Positions 24,200 to 34,600 of a stretch of 64,000 nucleotides of DNA are shown here, in pieces. A program made the position numbers and the translations under genes. The first letter of the stretch is position 1; every line of letters starts with the position of its first letter. Source of the stretch: Siphonodentalium dalli. Taxonomy: Eukaryota > Mollusca > Scaphopoda > Gadilida > Siphonodentaliidae. The stretch lies in the NCBI GenBank assembly GCA_032622095.1, contig CP136069.1, positions 47,222,194 to 47,286,193 on the forward strand, in the 5' to 3' direction. The notes under the pieces are model-generated. The model saw nothing but the letters and a program-made list of their open reading frames with translations. It ran no database searches and had not been told where the DNA came from.

Positions 24200-24712
24200 G
24201 TCGTTTTAGCCGCTAGGTCATATCACGACCAAGAACAGAATCAGATAAAACAAGATCGTAGAGAAGCAACTGTGTAGATACATCAGACAATGGATTAGAG
24301 TAAAACTGCATTAAATATTTGTTTGTTTTCGCGAAGACTAAGCTCCCTTGATCCCCGTAATAGAGTATTCTCAGATAGGACAACATTGGGTAGTGAATCA
24401 TATAGGTCCCGTCTGGCCTCTTGATAAAATGTACACTCAAAGAGATAGTCGTAAGTTGTCTCGAGTTCCCCACATAAACAGAAGGGGAATTGTTTTACAT
24501 GATTGTCTGTCAGGTCAGAACTCAGGTGGCTGCAGTTCAGTCTTAACCGGGTATGAAGTATATGAGATTTACGGCTTTTACTATGATAAAAATACGCAGG
24601 TGGACGTATATTGTCACTGTTGAGTTTCTTTTTGAAATCTTCGATTGTTCTGGTGCCCTTTGAATGTATATAGATAACCGGATATTCATTGAAGCTTCTG
24701 TATGAAAGTACC
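24200..24712 (-). pseudogene. LINE 3' coding end (reverse-transcriptase C-terminal region)
   Basis: Read on the - strand from ~24712: TIEDFKKKL, then SRKSHILHTRLRLNCSHLSS, then a C-x-C...H/Y...C knuckle of the CLCGELETTYDYLFEC type, then DLYDSLPNVVLSENTLLRG and NKQIFNAV. This is the stereotyped tail after the RT domain in Jockey/CR1-like LINEs. It contains frameshifts and stops near 24270 and no RT palm, so it is a 5'-truncated remnant. Its last ~110 bases belong to the duplicated block (copy B ends inside it). Confidence 0.75.
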
Positions 24713-25063
24713 GTTACTATATATGTAATAATATTTCAACAGAATATATATCGTCGCAGCATACCAATTTTATAATGACTATTTGGTATGTAAATGACTA
24801 TTTGTAACTACCGGTATATACCGTAACAATTTGCAAATTGAAGTCACATGTACAGCGAGTTTTGTACTCATTACTGTTAATTCAAATTGAATTTTCAAAA
24901 ACTACATCTATATCGTTATCAAATACAGCTGTATGTCTTTGTCATTCGGCGGGTGGGACAACTGCACACTTCTACCTGGTTTTGAAGCTGAATGTAGCGT
25001 CAACCAACACTCTGCCAATCATGTATCAAATGATTTCCTGCTATTTGCATGTCAATCTACCTG
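24713..25063. other. Unique spacer between duplicates A and B
   Basis: 351 bases of AT-rich sequence containing two close copies of ATGACTATTTG near 24774-24806. No gene is seen. Confidence 0.6.
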
Positions 25064-27597
25064 AACTCAGTCACTTGATTGCCCCCTCACACAACTTCCA
25101 CTATCGTTCAGTGTACGCCAAACTGAACTGTTGTCGGACACTCGGTTAACTCTCTACAGTACATGAATTGTGCATCGTACTTCAATAAATATATTTGTCA
25201 CTGTAGGTATGGAGTGCTGTCTTCGTTGAAACCCACGATATTTTCACCGGTTCAATGTCTGTGTCGCATGGTAGCCTCGTTATGGATATTACACTCCCAA
25301 AAAATTATCGGAATCACGTATGAGCGTCATCTTTAAGCGGGGTGGTCAAGTGAACAATTTTGTTGTTTTCAATACCACATCAAGTCACACTCAGAAGTAT
25401 GTGCAACTCTGTAACTTTTGCTCAGCAGATTCTTAAATTCGGCCTCTTGTGATGCGACTGACTTCGGGTAGGTAGAAGCGATACTACGAGAAGAGAAAAG
25501 GGTTAAATAATAGTAACCACCAGGTGTTGGTTATAACGTATGCGCAGGTGAATGACGTCATATAGTTTTATCTATATCCATCAGTGATTTTTCAAAGATC
25601 GCGGGTGTGGATTTTGGATAAATTGTCACGTGAATTCCAGTTATCAACCGTGTGGAGATTACAAAAATCGCGGAATTGGGAATGAAGCATCGCGATAAAA
25701 ATGAAAGTAACTACTTCACAACTTACGAAGAATTCACATGTGTAAGGTTTATTCATTTCATTTAGACCAATTTCGTGTGTTAGCTCAATGAAAACGAAAC
25801 ACGAGGAAGTCATGACGAGAAGCCAGACAAGATTGTACAATCCACGACACGTCTTGTCAAGTTGGCATGCCATCTTCGTCGTGACCACTGCATGATGTTA
25901 CATAAATTATTCTGAGCGTAATGTCGCCGAAAAAAGGCAAATTTGAGACACATCATGTGTGGTTGCTTCACTACGTATCACGTACGATTCATATTTGTAT
26001 CGCAGAAGGTGTCATTGTTGTCTCATTTTGGTTTGGAGGGTACCCACCTTTGTGCATCGGTTTTTTGAGTACCCTGCTTCAACTTTGTGAAATTGTCATC
26101 TTTCACGTTATGTCGCCAATAAAAAAACAAAGATGATGGATGGCGCGATGACCGCCCAAGTATGCGCCATGTGATATGATGGGAGATAGTACCAATTGTT
26201 TGATCAAAACATAGTAAGGGAAACTGTTTCCCTAGTCCAAGTCTGCTCGTACGAAAACCAGGTAAGATAATTGAATAGCGAAGTGCTGTTTTTCGTCTGA
26301 GACCGCCCCATTGCCATTTCTATGACATGAGTTACGCCCAGTGTTGGTGACGGGAATTACAGTCTAATTTAATTTAATTAATCTAACTTTCATGTTTAAT
26401 TCCACATAGAACATACCGTTTTTAAGATGACTAACATCTGCTTGGTTACGTTTTAATCGAAATTCGAAATGCACGCGGCTAAGTTCGGCTTCTGTATATG
26501 CCAACAATCCAGTACACCCACAATCACTCATAAACAATCGAGTACACCAGATCGCCGATAACTCGCGCTGTTATTTTATCCAACATCCCACCACTATTAT
26601 GTGTTTATTTTAACTGTAAGTGGTCCTATATTACTTATTAGTTAAACATTTCTTACACGGAACGTCTCGCGATATATAGGCAATTTTTAATTTACAAATT
26701 ACCCGGTATAAGTGATTGAATTAATTCAATTTATGACCACGTGGTAGTGTTTGTTTACTTTACTAATGCTAGACTATTTTCGCCGGAATACGCCGTGAGG
26801 TCAATTGAGTTCGCATACTTTTTGTAATATGTAAACACTGCGGAAATTGCTTTATTTAAAGACATATTATGGACTTGTTTTGGTTCCTGAAACTGATAAG
26901 TTAGTATTCAGGCGCCTGGAAGAATGTAACATTCTACTAACATCGCCGAAAATCATAAGCAAATCAACCATACAACTCCAAAGAAATCAACATCCGAACT
27001 ACACTCAAATGTAAATATTTACTTCTAGATTCGGGACGCAACTATCGGCGATAAACTTACGAAAATGATTTTGCCATTGAAAGTCATTAATATTTATGAA
27101 AGGCGGTATGTGCTGTCAATTTGGATATATTATTTGTAAAATTTAACTACTTTGAGGAAGACTATTCACTATGTCTATTTCATCACCATACTGGAGTGTT
27201 TCACATCACTTTAAAATTAAATAACCGCTTTCAATTTATATATGAAGTGGTTTTCAGATAGAAAGATCGCGTCTTCTACGGAATAAATTCGTTTCTTGTC
27301 GCAATTGTGATATCTGATTCAATTTATTTGTGGTTTTGTGTGAGCTGGTCACTAACTCGTAACTCATGTCATAGAAATGGAAATGGGGTGGCTCGGATGA
27401 AAAACAGCATTTTGTTATCCAAATATATTAGCTGGTTTTCGTACGACCAGACTTGGACTATTGATTGATTGATTAATCGAGGGATTAGCGTCGTTTTAGC
27501 CGCTAGGTCATGTCACGACCAAGAACAGAATCAGATAAAACAAGATCGTAGAGAAGCAACAGTGTAGATACATCAGACAATGGATTAGAGTAAAACA
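25064..27597. repeat. Large direct duplication, copy B (2.5 kb)
   Basis: It is colinear with 21727-24311 and offset by ~3350. It stops abruptly at GTAAAAC|AATGCAACG, in the last codons of the LINE tail that continues in copy A. It could be a segmental duplication, or a 5'-truncated retrocopy of a LINE with a long 3' tail. No poly-A or target duplication is evident at the left edges. Confidence 0.9.
25727..25873 (-). CDS. Candidate signal-peptide first exon, copy B
   Basis: This is the counterpart of 22373-22519. It has the same length, a preserved ATG and a preserved TTC|GTAAGT donor. Ser-to-Cys, Asn-to-His and Ile-to-Met replacements plus one silent change separate it from copy A, so there is no sign of purifying selection in this small sample. 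Confidence 0.33.
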
Positions 27598-27989
27598 ATG
27601 CAACGATGAGCTATGTACAAATAAAGGCACCCTAGAGGAATTCTTCGACTTGGAGTCAGGAATATAAATTCAAGAACTGACCAGTGTGCAATCATACTAT
27701 ACAACGTATAACAGTAGTACAAGAATAGATAATAAATAGCAATTAAATAACAAGAAATTATCAAGGAGCCACATCGAAATATGCAAAGCAGCTTTTAAAA
27801 TAAGATTTCGCAGTGATTAGGTATTTATAATACTTGAATCGCACTTGAACCTTTATCAGCGCGTCAAGATGATGGTCTGGTAGTGATCCAGAATGTCATC
27901 CTTCACCGACCGTCGGCCTCGTTCCACAAATAATGTTTTTTTGTCTTTGAGAGTTAACCGTTTCACATCTACCATGTGATAAAGTTATG
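27598..27989. other. Spacer, no recognised feature
   Basis: 392 bases immediately right of duplicate B. I see no open frame or repeat that I can place. Confidence 0.5.
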
Positions 27990-28899
27990 AAAGCTCAAAG
28001 ATCTAGCTCTTTCTGAGTGACTTTGGCGATCTGTGTTTCAAAGCATGATTTTTCTTTTGAACAATAGGATGAACTACATGAGTGTTTCGGCGGAAATGTC
28101 TCAACGACAGAAGCCGTATCCATAACCTGCTCAACATGTTTTGGAACAGGAATAATATCAGTCTCCTCAACTTGTGTTGTTGCTACATGTAGTGATATAC
28201 TGACGAGTCTGGTTTGACTCTGTGTCTGAGTGCTGGCCTCAACACACGTTTTTGTAGACATGATTGCTGAATATGTGACCGTTGGGATGGATGGTCGAGG
28301 ACTAACTATTTTCTTAGCATCGATATATGATACATGCTTCTCAGCTTCACATTGTAGAATCGTGAATTCATAGTCCCAAAATGTGACATGGACGATCCAT
28401 TGCAGTATGTGAACCTTGATAGTTTGAACATTTCTTTAGAATCATACAATCCGAAGGAACTTTTTGTCCATTAACTGTTTTTGTAAATCTGCCGACTTCT
28501 GCAACTCCATGTGGTGCTAACTCAGCCAATATATCTGGCTCAGACGAATCAGCTATATCGCGAGTTTTCAACACAGCTGGCTACTGTCCAATGTCCTGTG
28601 AGGAGTAATCAACACTGGTTTTTGCGCAATAGATGTTAATTGCACAAGAGCGTCAGCTTGCATTTGTCTTGAACATTCGATCAGAAGAGAGCCACTTAGT
28701 GGCCGAGTCCCAATACGGGTTTGACTGGTGTAATTATCTGACTGTGCTTTGTAGTGTTTTATCAATCACAAACGCAGATGGCCTCTTGACATTCGGATCA
28801 AAACCAAGTACATGTATCAAGTACTGAGGATATACCTCAGCATCAGTGGTACTTGGCGGGTGGTCATTCTTACGTTTTTGTTTGTTATGAGTTGCCATA
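27990..28899 (-). pseudogene. Degenerate LINE ORF1 (gag-like) remnant
   Basis: Read from ATG at ~28899 on the - strand: MATHNKQKRKNDHPPSTTD with YPQYLIHVLGFDPNVKRPSAF; then SGSLLIECSRQMQADALVQL; then TRDIADSSEPDILAELAPHG with RFTKTVNGQKVPSDCMIL; then a Thr/Ser/Gln-rich tail starting near 28261 (STKTCVEASTQTQSQTR). This order is the usual ORF1 layout of Jockey/Nimb-type LINEs, but the zinc-knuckle part is lost and at least three frameshifts separate the pieces. ORF2 is not adjacent. Confidence 0.6.
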
Positions 28900-29352
28900 T
28901 GAAAAGCAAATAATCGACAACTCGCCCATGAGCCGCCTCTGACTAGCCTTCGAATTATGGATCAAAGGCTGGTACATAGCTTAAGCGGTGACCCGTTTAG
29001 CCACTGCATAGAGCACCTCCCGGTACCTCCCCACAGTGAGACAGGCTTGAACAGTACAAAATTAAAAGTGGTGTTTAACAGTGGTGAAGACGAAATGCAA
29101 ACAGACACGACAATAAAGACACCTGAAATACAGAAGACACAACTAGACACCAACAACATAATATAACAGATGGCAAAAATGTAATCTGAAACACCGTGGA
29201 GAGGCATGTCTAACCGATTGTTGAGCCTGGTCAACTCAACCACCTGTCATGAAGAGATGTAGGACCAAAGAGGACCATGAGCTAAGTCATATCCACAGGT
29301 CGATGCCTCACGTGACACGACCGCCCTAGTTCATGCAGGACTCATACACATG
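28900..29352. other. Spacer, no convincing gene
   Basis: An open frame at 28957-29166 (+) ends in a Thr/Gln-rich stretch and could be another LINE scrap. I cannot place it. Confidence 0.4.
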
Positions 29353-29434
29353 CCCCTGGGGAAAATTACTAAAATACCAATATAGACTACACTGGTATAG
29401 TCTATATTGGTATTTTAGTAATTTTCTCAGGGGC
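29353..29434. repeat. Near-perfect hairpin, ~38-bp arms
   Basis: CCCCTGGGGAAAATTACTAA...TAGACTA on the left is mirrored by TAGTCTATATTGG...TTCTCAGGGG on the right with only a few loop bases (CACTGG). This is a compact foldback that would form a stable cruciform or dsRNA stem. Confidence 0.9.
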
Positions 29435-29609
29435 CTGTGGACTCATACACCACACCTCACGGGTAGCACCCCATGGCAAACAGGGTGCCACATTGGGGGA
29501 TTCTTAACCTTCGTAGTGGGGTCGGTATATCCATTCTACACCGGACCCACACCCGGCAGACATGGACTAAGGTTTTCCTAAAGATGCGTACTAACACAAA
29601 CAAATGCGA

Positions 29610-29786
29610 CAGAATGAGGTCCCCAGATGGTGAATTTAGTGATGCTAGCATACCAAATTCACCCTCTGGGAACCTCATTCTGCTAAGGCCTAAGCAGAAT
29701 GAGGTCCACAGAGGGTGAATTTGGTGATGCTACCCCACTGTGCGGGATAGCATAACTAAATTCACCCTTTGGGAACCTCATTCTGC
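29610..29786. mobile_element. Double-hairpin MITE, copy 2
   Basis: There are two successive hairpins, 29610-29682 and 29695-29786, each bounded by CAGAATGAGG ... CCTCATTCTG with inner GGTGAATTT/AAATTCACC stems. It has the same plan as 13968-14136 in the NRF gene intron, so this is an active or formerly active family. Confidence 0.85.
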
Positions 29787-30617
29787 AAATAACATGCTCA
29801 CTATTTCAAGGGTTGCTGGTTCTCCGGATAGAACCAAAAAATGAAACCAAATGCGGCGATAATGACATATTCAGCACCAGTCCAGTTTGTAAAGAGTGTT
29901 TGACAAGCAAAACACTCAACAAGTTAGCGATGTTTGTTTCGGAATGGTGATTCAGTCTACCAACCCAACGTTGGGCTAGGATTATCGGGGGAGGTGGTAT
30001 AGGCAACATGGTGTTTTATCCAAACCTCACAATATACTACCATGAACACACCGTGGATCGCCTGACAATAATCGACACCATTATTTAGTATAATAATTTC
30101 AGGCACATCCTGAATTCAACTATTATTGTTATATTCATATCGTTGGATATCGTTATGTGAATTCGATAAAAGAGGCAATTATATCATATTTATCATATTA
30201 AAAAAAAACTAAAAAAGAAAAAACTAACGACCATACACATCATTTGTTGAATATGTTATCTGAACATTCCCCACCAATGAATATAAATCACTCTGTTCTT
30301 GAAAAAAAATCATCTCAAAGCACATGCTAGTTAAGTGATTACATTCACATTAATACCGATAAAACAGTGCCATTTTTATATCAGAATAATGAGTTTACAT
30401 GCATAACAAAGTTCTCTATCAATTATCTGGGTATTATCAGACTGAGGAAGGCATACATCATTATTACTACATGCAGAAAAAATAAATAATAAAAATAAAA
30501 GCCCCCACCCTTCACTGATTAAAAATACGACCGAGTGACATTTATATGTTTGTTTTGGACCCGTATATTTAACATAAAGCCTGCTAACTTAAATAGCATT
30601 AAAAAGATAAAGGTAGC
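29787..30617. other. Spacer left of the Ngaro-like element
   Basis: AT-rich sequence. The - strand frame at 29806-30009 has a Pro-rich start and no recognised domain. No gene is called. Confidence 0.5.
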
Positions 30618-30721
30618 CATTTATATAACAAAAATATGTATATATGGTTCACATAATAAAAAAGATAAAGGTAGCCAAATAATTGTTAAAAAACATATGA
30701 ACAGTGGGTTCAAAGACGCCA
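30618..30721 (-). repeat. Split direct repeat B2 (3' terminus of the Ngaro-like element)
   Basis: 104 bp identical by eye to 31580-31683. It begins CATTTATATAACAAAAATAT and ends GGGTTCAAAGACGCCA on the + strand. An extra copy of AAAAAGATAAAGGTAGCC sits just outside at 30601-30618, so the element edge may be slightly further left. Confidence 0.88.
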
Positions 30722-31112
30722 AACAACTTAATGAGATGGAAATGAAATAACCGGGTAACGAGTCGGCGGTGAAATTAAGTGTATAAAGATAAAATCCAGT
30801 ATCAGTACCGGTAGTTTCAAAGGTGAAACCAGAAATAGATGAAATCTGGTTTGAAAAGAAGGACTGCGACTTAAGTACATAATACCGACCAGACACCCGG
30901 TAAATGAAAAAAGAGATATGTCAATGGGAAAGAAAAGACGGCTCGTGAGGACCAGATTAATAAACCGTGATGTACCTGGGGTTTATGTGGATGCGATAAC
31001 CTAAAGATTAAAAATGTGAACCTTGACAATAAAACTTTCCCATTGACACATCCGTAATTGTAAGGCTTATCTAGGAGCATGGAATGAAGGTGGTCGAAGG
31101 GGTGGTGGCGGG

Positions 31113-31526
31113 AAAAAGTTTAGGAGTTTCTATAATTGTGAACTGCACACCTTGAAGATCGGAGATAGAAAGGAAGTGCGCAGTTGTTAATTAGTGTATT
31201 GCTGCGCAGTATAAGATATAGTTCCGTAAGTGGAAACTATAATTTGCTGGAAGTTTATTTTGACTGACTAATTACTCTTAAAACTTTACGATGGTTATTG
31301 ATTTAACAACAATCTATAACGTTGAGAAAGGAATATATATTTACCAATAGTATTGCACCATCTTGCATCAGCTTTCTTGTCGGAAGCTCGCAGGTGAAGT
31401 TGTGAAGCGGTAGCTTCTCGCAAAATCTCGCGCTGTGAGAATCGAGATGACCGGCGCGAATTTTAAAATTTACTGGTGCCTCGACGGAGACATAAAACCC
31501 TTGGAGCGATGTTCCAATGGTAATTT
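31113..31526 (-). repeat. Split direct repeat A2
   Basis: 414 bp matching 38609-39022 with perhaps one or two differences (GTGTATTG versus GCGTATTG seen). It contains CGCGAGATTTTGCGAG-type short dyads that may help form the recombination or replication junction. Confidence 0.92.
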
Positions 31527-31579
31527 ATCTCCCCGGCTAGGCGTAAATGGTTAATCAAGATCTATTGCGATGTGGACTA

Positions 31580-31683
31580 CATTTATATAACAAAAATATG
31601 TATATATGGTTCACATAATAAAAAAGATAAAGGTAGCCAAATAATTGTTAAAAAACATATGAACAGTGGGTTCAAAGACGCCA
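31580..31683 (-). repeat. Split direct repeat B1
   Basis: 104 bp, the internal copy of the B repeat. It lies 53 bp from A2. In the PAT/Ngaro model the B1-A2 region templates a circular intermediate. Confidence 0.88.
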
Positions 31684-32124
31684 CGAGACATTGGCAAGCA
31701 AATACCCTCATTAAGACAGTAAAAGCTTGACAAAGTCTCAACCCACTGCAACCGGAAAAAAACACGACTGGGGGGGGGGTGTTCCATGCTCGAAAGAAAA
31801 GCTGTGATAATGAGGCAGTATGATAAACGTAGCACCAAAAATTTGAGCTTAAATAACGTGAATAAACTATATAGTAAGAGCATGTATAACAAAAAGATAC
31901 ATGCGAAAAATAGGCTGTTGCAAACTTTGCATGAACACTGGAATAATCACCCTGGGGTGTGTTAGCACCAAATCACAAATATATCACATAATAGAGGACG
32001 GATAGTCGAAAAAGTATAAAATAGAAACAATTAGCCATCACATAATCAACAATAAACATTATATACAAGTGAGTACATGTGAATGGTAATCTGAACACGA
32101 AGCAAGAAATGCAGGAGAACCAAC

Positions 32125-33027
32125 TCAGCTTTGGGATAGTGGCGAAGGGCGAATGTATCGGAGGAAAGCGTTCGATTTCCAACGACTCATTCGTCTTATC
32201 TGAGAATCTGAATATCCTAAGTCTGCCGCCCATGATGCGGCGCCTATGCGAAAGCTATGTGACAAATAGAGTTTGCTGTTTAGATTGCATATGGTTAAAC
32301 ACTGTTTGAGGAGATTATCAAATTTATGTCGCAACAAAGGTTGCCCATCCGGATAAGAAAAGAGAGGACCCGGGTGATTGCCTCTAATGCACAAAAAAGC
32401 CTTTAAATTTTCAACTGGGCATGGTTTTAATGGTGTTTGAGGAAATAACCGAATGAAGTGAGGACGGCCGTCACTGTTGTGTTTGAATATTCTAAAAATT
32501 AAGGTAAAGTCTGAGGCAGAAGTAATGCAATCGCTCAATTGTAAAATCTTGTCCTTGTTAGCATGATTATTTGGACAAATCTCACCGATTCGAGCCATGG
32601 CAAAAAAGGCAGTAGTAAAAACTGCCGCGAGTAGTCTCTGCATAAAAACTGAAATGCCCAAAAGGGGTGCTACAGAGAGAAGCCTATTAAGTATATTTAA
32701 TGTAATAGGTAAACGAACATCGCAAACAGGAAGTAGTCTGCGAATGGCCATTAAGATCTTCTTTACTATAAAAGCTTGAGTTGGATCTGGTGCATTTCTT
32801 ATTTTGTGCACGAAGGCAACCGCTGAAATAGCACTGGTAATTGTGCTAGCTGCTAAACCCTTACGATACAAATACGATATGAATAAACAGATTGTATCAC
32901 TAGATAATGGAATGTGTAGTGGAAGGCATGTAGCCAGACCAAATGATACCAGATGATTCAATGCCGTTGAGTACTGTTTCTGTGTAGAAGGAGCCAATGA
33001 TCGAGAAAGTAAAAATTTTAGAGTCTC
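32125..33027 (-). CDS. Tyrosine recombinase (YR) of the Ngaro-like element
   Basis: The open frame is 290 codons from 32997 and is open upstream through SLAPSTQKQYSTALNHL, so it probably fused in frame with RNase H originally. A one-base shift now separates the two, and there is no ATG at its head. It has an N-terminal core-binding helical region, then the catalytic domain: Arg in FFAMARIGEI, the HSFRIGAASWAADLG block (His-x-x-Arg), and the nucleophile Tyr in FLRYIR near the C-terminus. The R-H-R-Y set is complete. Its role is integrating the closed-circle cDNA by site-specific recombination. The domain itself looks undamaged. Confidence 0.9.
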   Translation of the reverse strand, partial: ETLKFLLSRSLAPSTQKQYSTALNHLVSFGLATCLPLHIPLSSDTICLFISYLYRKGLAASTITSAISAVAFVHKIRNAPDPTQAFIVKKILMAIRRLLPVCDVRLPITLNILNRLLSVAPLLGISVFMQRLLAAVFTTAFFAMARIGEICPNNHANKDKILQLSDCITSASDFTLIFRIFKHNSDGRPHFIRLFPQTPLKPCPVENLKAFLCIRGNHPGPLFSYPDGQPLLRHKFDNLLKQCLTICNLNSKLYLSHSFRIGAASWAADLGYSDSQIRRMSRWKSNAFLRYIRPSPLSQS

Positions 33028-34600
33028 AGTAAGCCCTCTAGATGGAGCTTGGTTGGCAGATTGAAAGATACCTCCTGAAAAGAAGGAAACATATGCTGAA
33101 ACAGCTTAAATTTGCCTCTGCTCAGAAGGTCCGCTTTATCATTAGAAACCCCACTGATGTGCCTAGCCTTAAACATTATATTATGTGTCAGACATGTCAA
33201 GACCAACTGTCTTAAAAGTAGCAACAAGTGACGGTCTTTAGTTGTTTGCTTGTTTATGATAGAAACCACCGCAATATTATCGCAGTAGAATAATAGGCAG
33301 CTATTTTTCAAAGTATATGCCCATATATGTAACCCTAGCACTATTGGATATAGTTCAAGGACAGATATATTCAAAGTTTTTTCACGGTCAGATCATTTAG
33401 CCGCAAAGTACTCATTATGAAAAATGGCGCTAAAACCCACAGAAGCAGCTGCGTCTGTATAGAATGATAATGTGCGGGACGTTGCCCATTGCCGGTTTAG
33501 GAAAAAAGACGTACCGTTGAAATGTCTAAGAAAAAGAAGCCAGATATGCAAGTCCTCCCTGACATCGTTTGTGATTCTAATTCGATGATGTAATGTCTTA
33601 ATTCCAATCGTTCGGTTGATTAATCGACGGAGAAAAACTCTCCCGGGCTGAATGACAGAACAAGTGAAATTCAATAGACCAATAATTGACAAAAGTTCAC
33701 GTAACGTCACTTTGTTTTTGCCTATTAAGACTTCAATTTTTGAGATGCATAGCTGTACTTTGTCACGCGGTAGAGAGGCTGTCATGTTAATTGTGTCCAG
33801 CTGTATACCTAAAAATGTGATACATGTAGTAGGTGACACAGTTTTGTCATGTGCAATGGGAACACCTAGATTATGACACATGGTTAAGAAGGATGATAAA
33901 TACGCCTCACAAATGGATTCCGTTGAAGCCAAGAGAATAAAATCGTCCAAGTAGTGTACGGAATGACGTATAGCTAATTTGTTTTGAGCTATCCACTCCA
34001 ATGAGGAGCTGAAAGCCTCAAAATTATGACAGCTTGAAGAAGCCCCCATCGGCATACATTTATCAAAATAATATTTCCCTTCAAATTTGAAACCTAGGAG
34101 GCTATAATCGTCCGGATGCGATGCGAGAACCCTGAATGCAGAAAGTACATCAATTTTTGAACAGAAGCAGCCTTTTGGAAGCTTCTGAATGATGTCGATA
34201 GCATTTTGGACCGAAGAGTAAGAAACTGACTTGTACTCTGGGAGTATATGATCATTTACGGAGTCGCCCTCGGGAAAGGACAGATGATGGATTAGGCGAA
34301 ATTCCCCAGGTTGTTTTTTGGGAACAACCCCGATGGGAGAGATTATAAGGTCGTTAAAAGGAGGAGTGTTAAAAGGCCCTGCAATTCTACCCAACAACAG
34401 TTCATGTGTTAATTTGCGACGGACTGCTTCAGGAAATTCTAAAGCCGATTTCAAGTTTTTTGGTTCGCGAGACGATATTTCACCCCTGACACCCAATCGA
34501 AAACCATTTTTGAATCCGTCAATTAAGAAATCACGTTTCCTTTGACTGTAACCTGATAACATTTCATTTAACATTCGGACCCGTATTGGTGTTGGAAGTT
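33018..34600 (-). pseudogene. Reverse transcriptase-RNase H of the Ngaro-like element, with a premature stop
   Basis: The reading frame opens before 34600 (SQRKRDFLIDGFKNGFRLG) and carries FNTPPFNDLIISPIGVVPKK, FRLIHHLSFPEGDSVND, KIDVLSAFRVL (first catalytic Asp), PMGASSSCHNFE and the palm motif YLDDFILLAS at about 33940-33954. RNase H follows: SFYTDAAASVGFSA with the first Asp, and downstream NISVLELYPIVLGLHIWA, LLFYCDNIAVV and ISGVSNDKADLLSR. A single in-frame TGA at 33393-33395 interrupts RNase H where family members usually have Trp. The frame resumes unchanged after it. A frameshift separates RH from YR near 33020. RT motifs are intact. The N-terminus overlaps the gag 3' end in another frame. 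Confidence 0.9.

Larger units (their letters stand above)
21727..24311. repeat. Large direct duplication, copy A (2.6 kb)
   Basis: It begins AACTCAGTCACTTGATTG and ends GGATTAGAGTAAAAC. Copy B at 25064-27597 matches with scattered substitutions and a few indels (roughly 96-97% by eye). Differences include a 10-G run at ~21979 (absent in B), an extra TCGTTCAGTGTACGCC-type segment in B near 25103, and fewer minisatellite units in B. The right edge lies inside LINE coding sequence. Confidence 0.9.
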
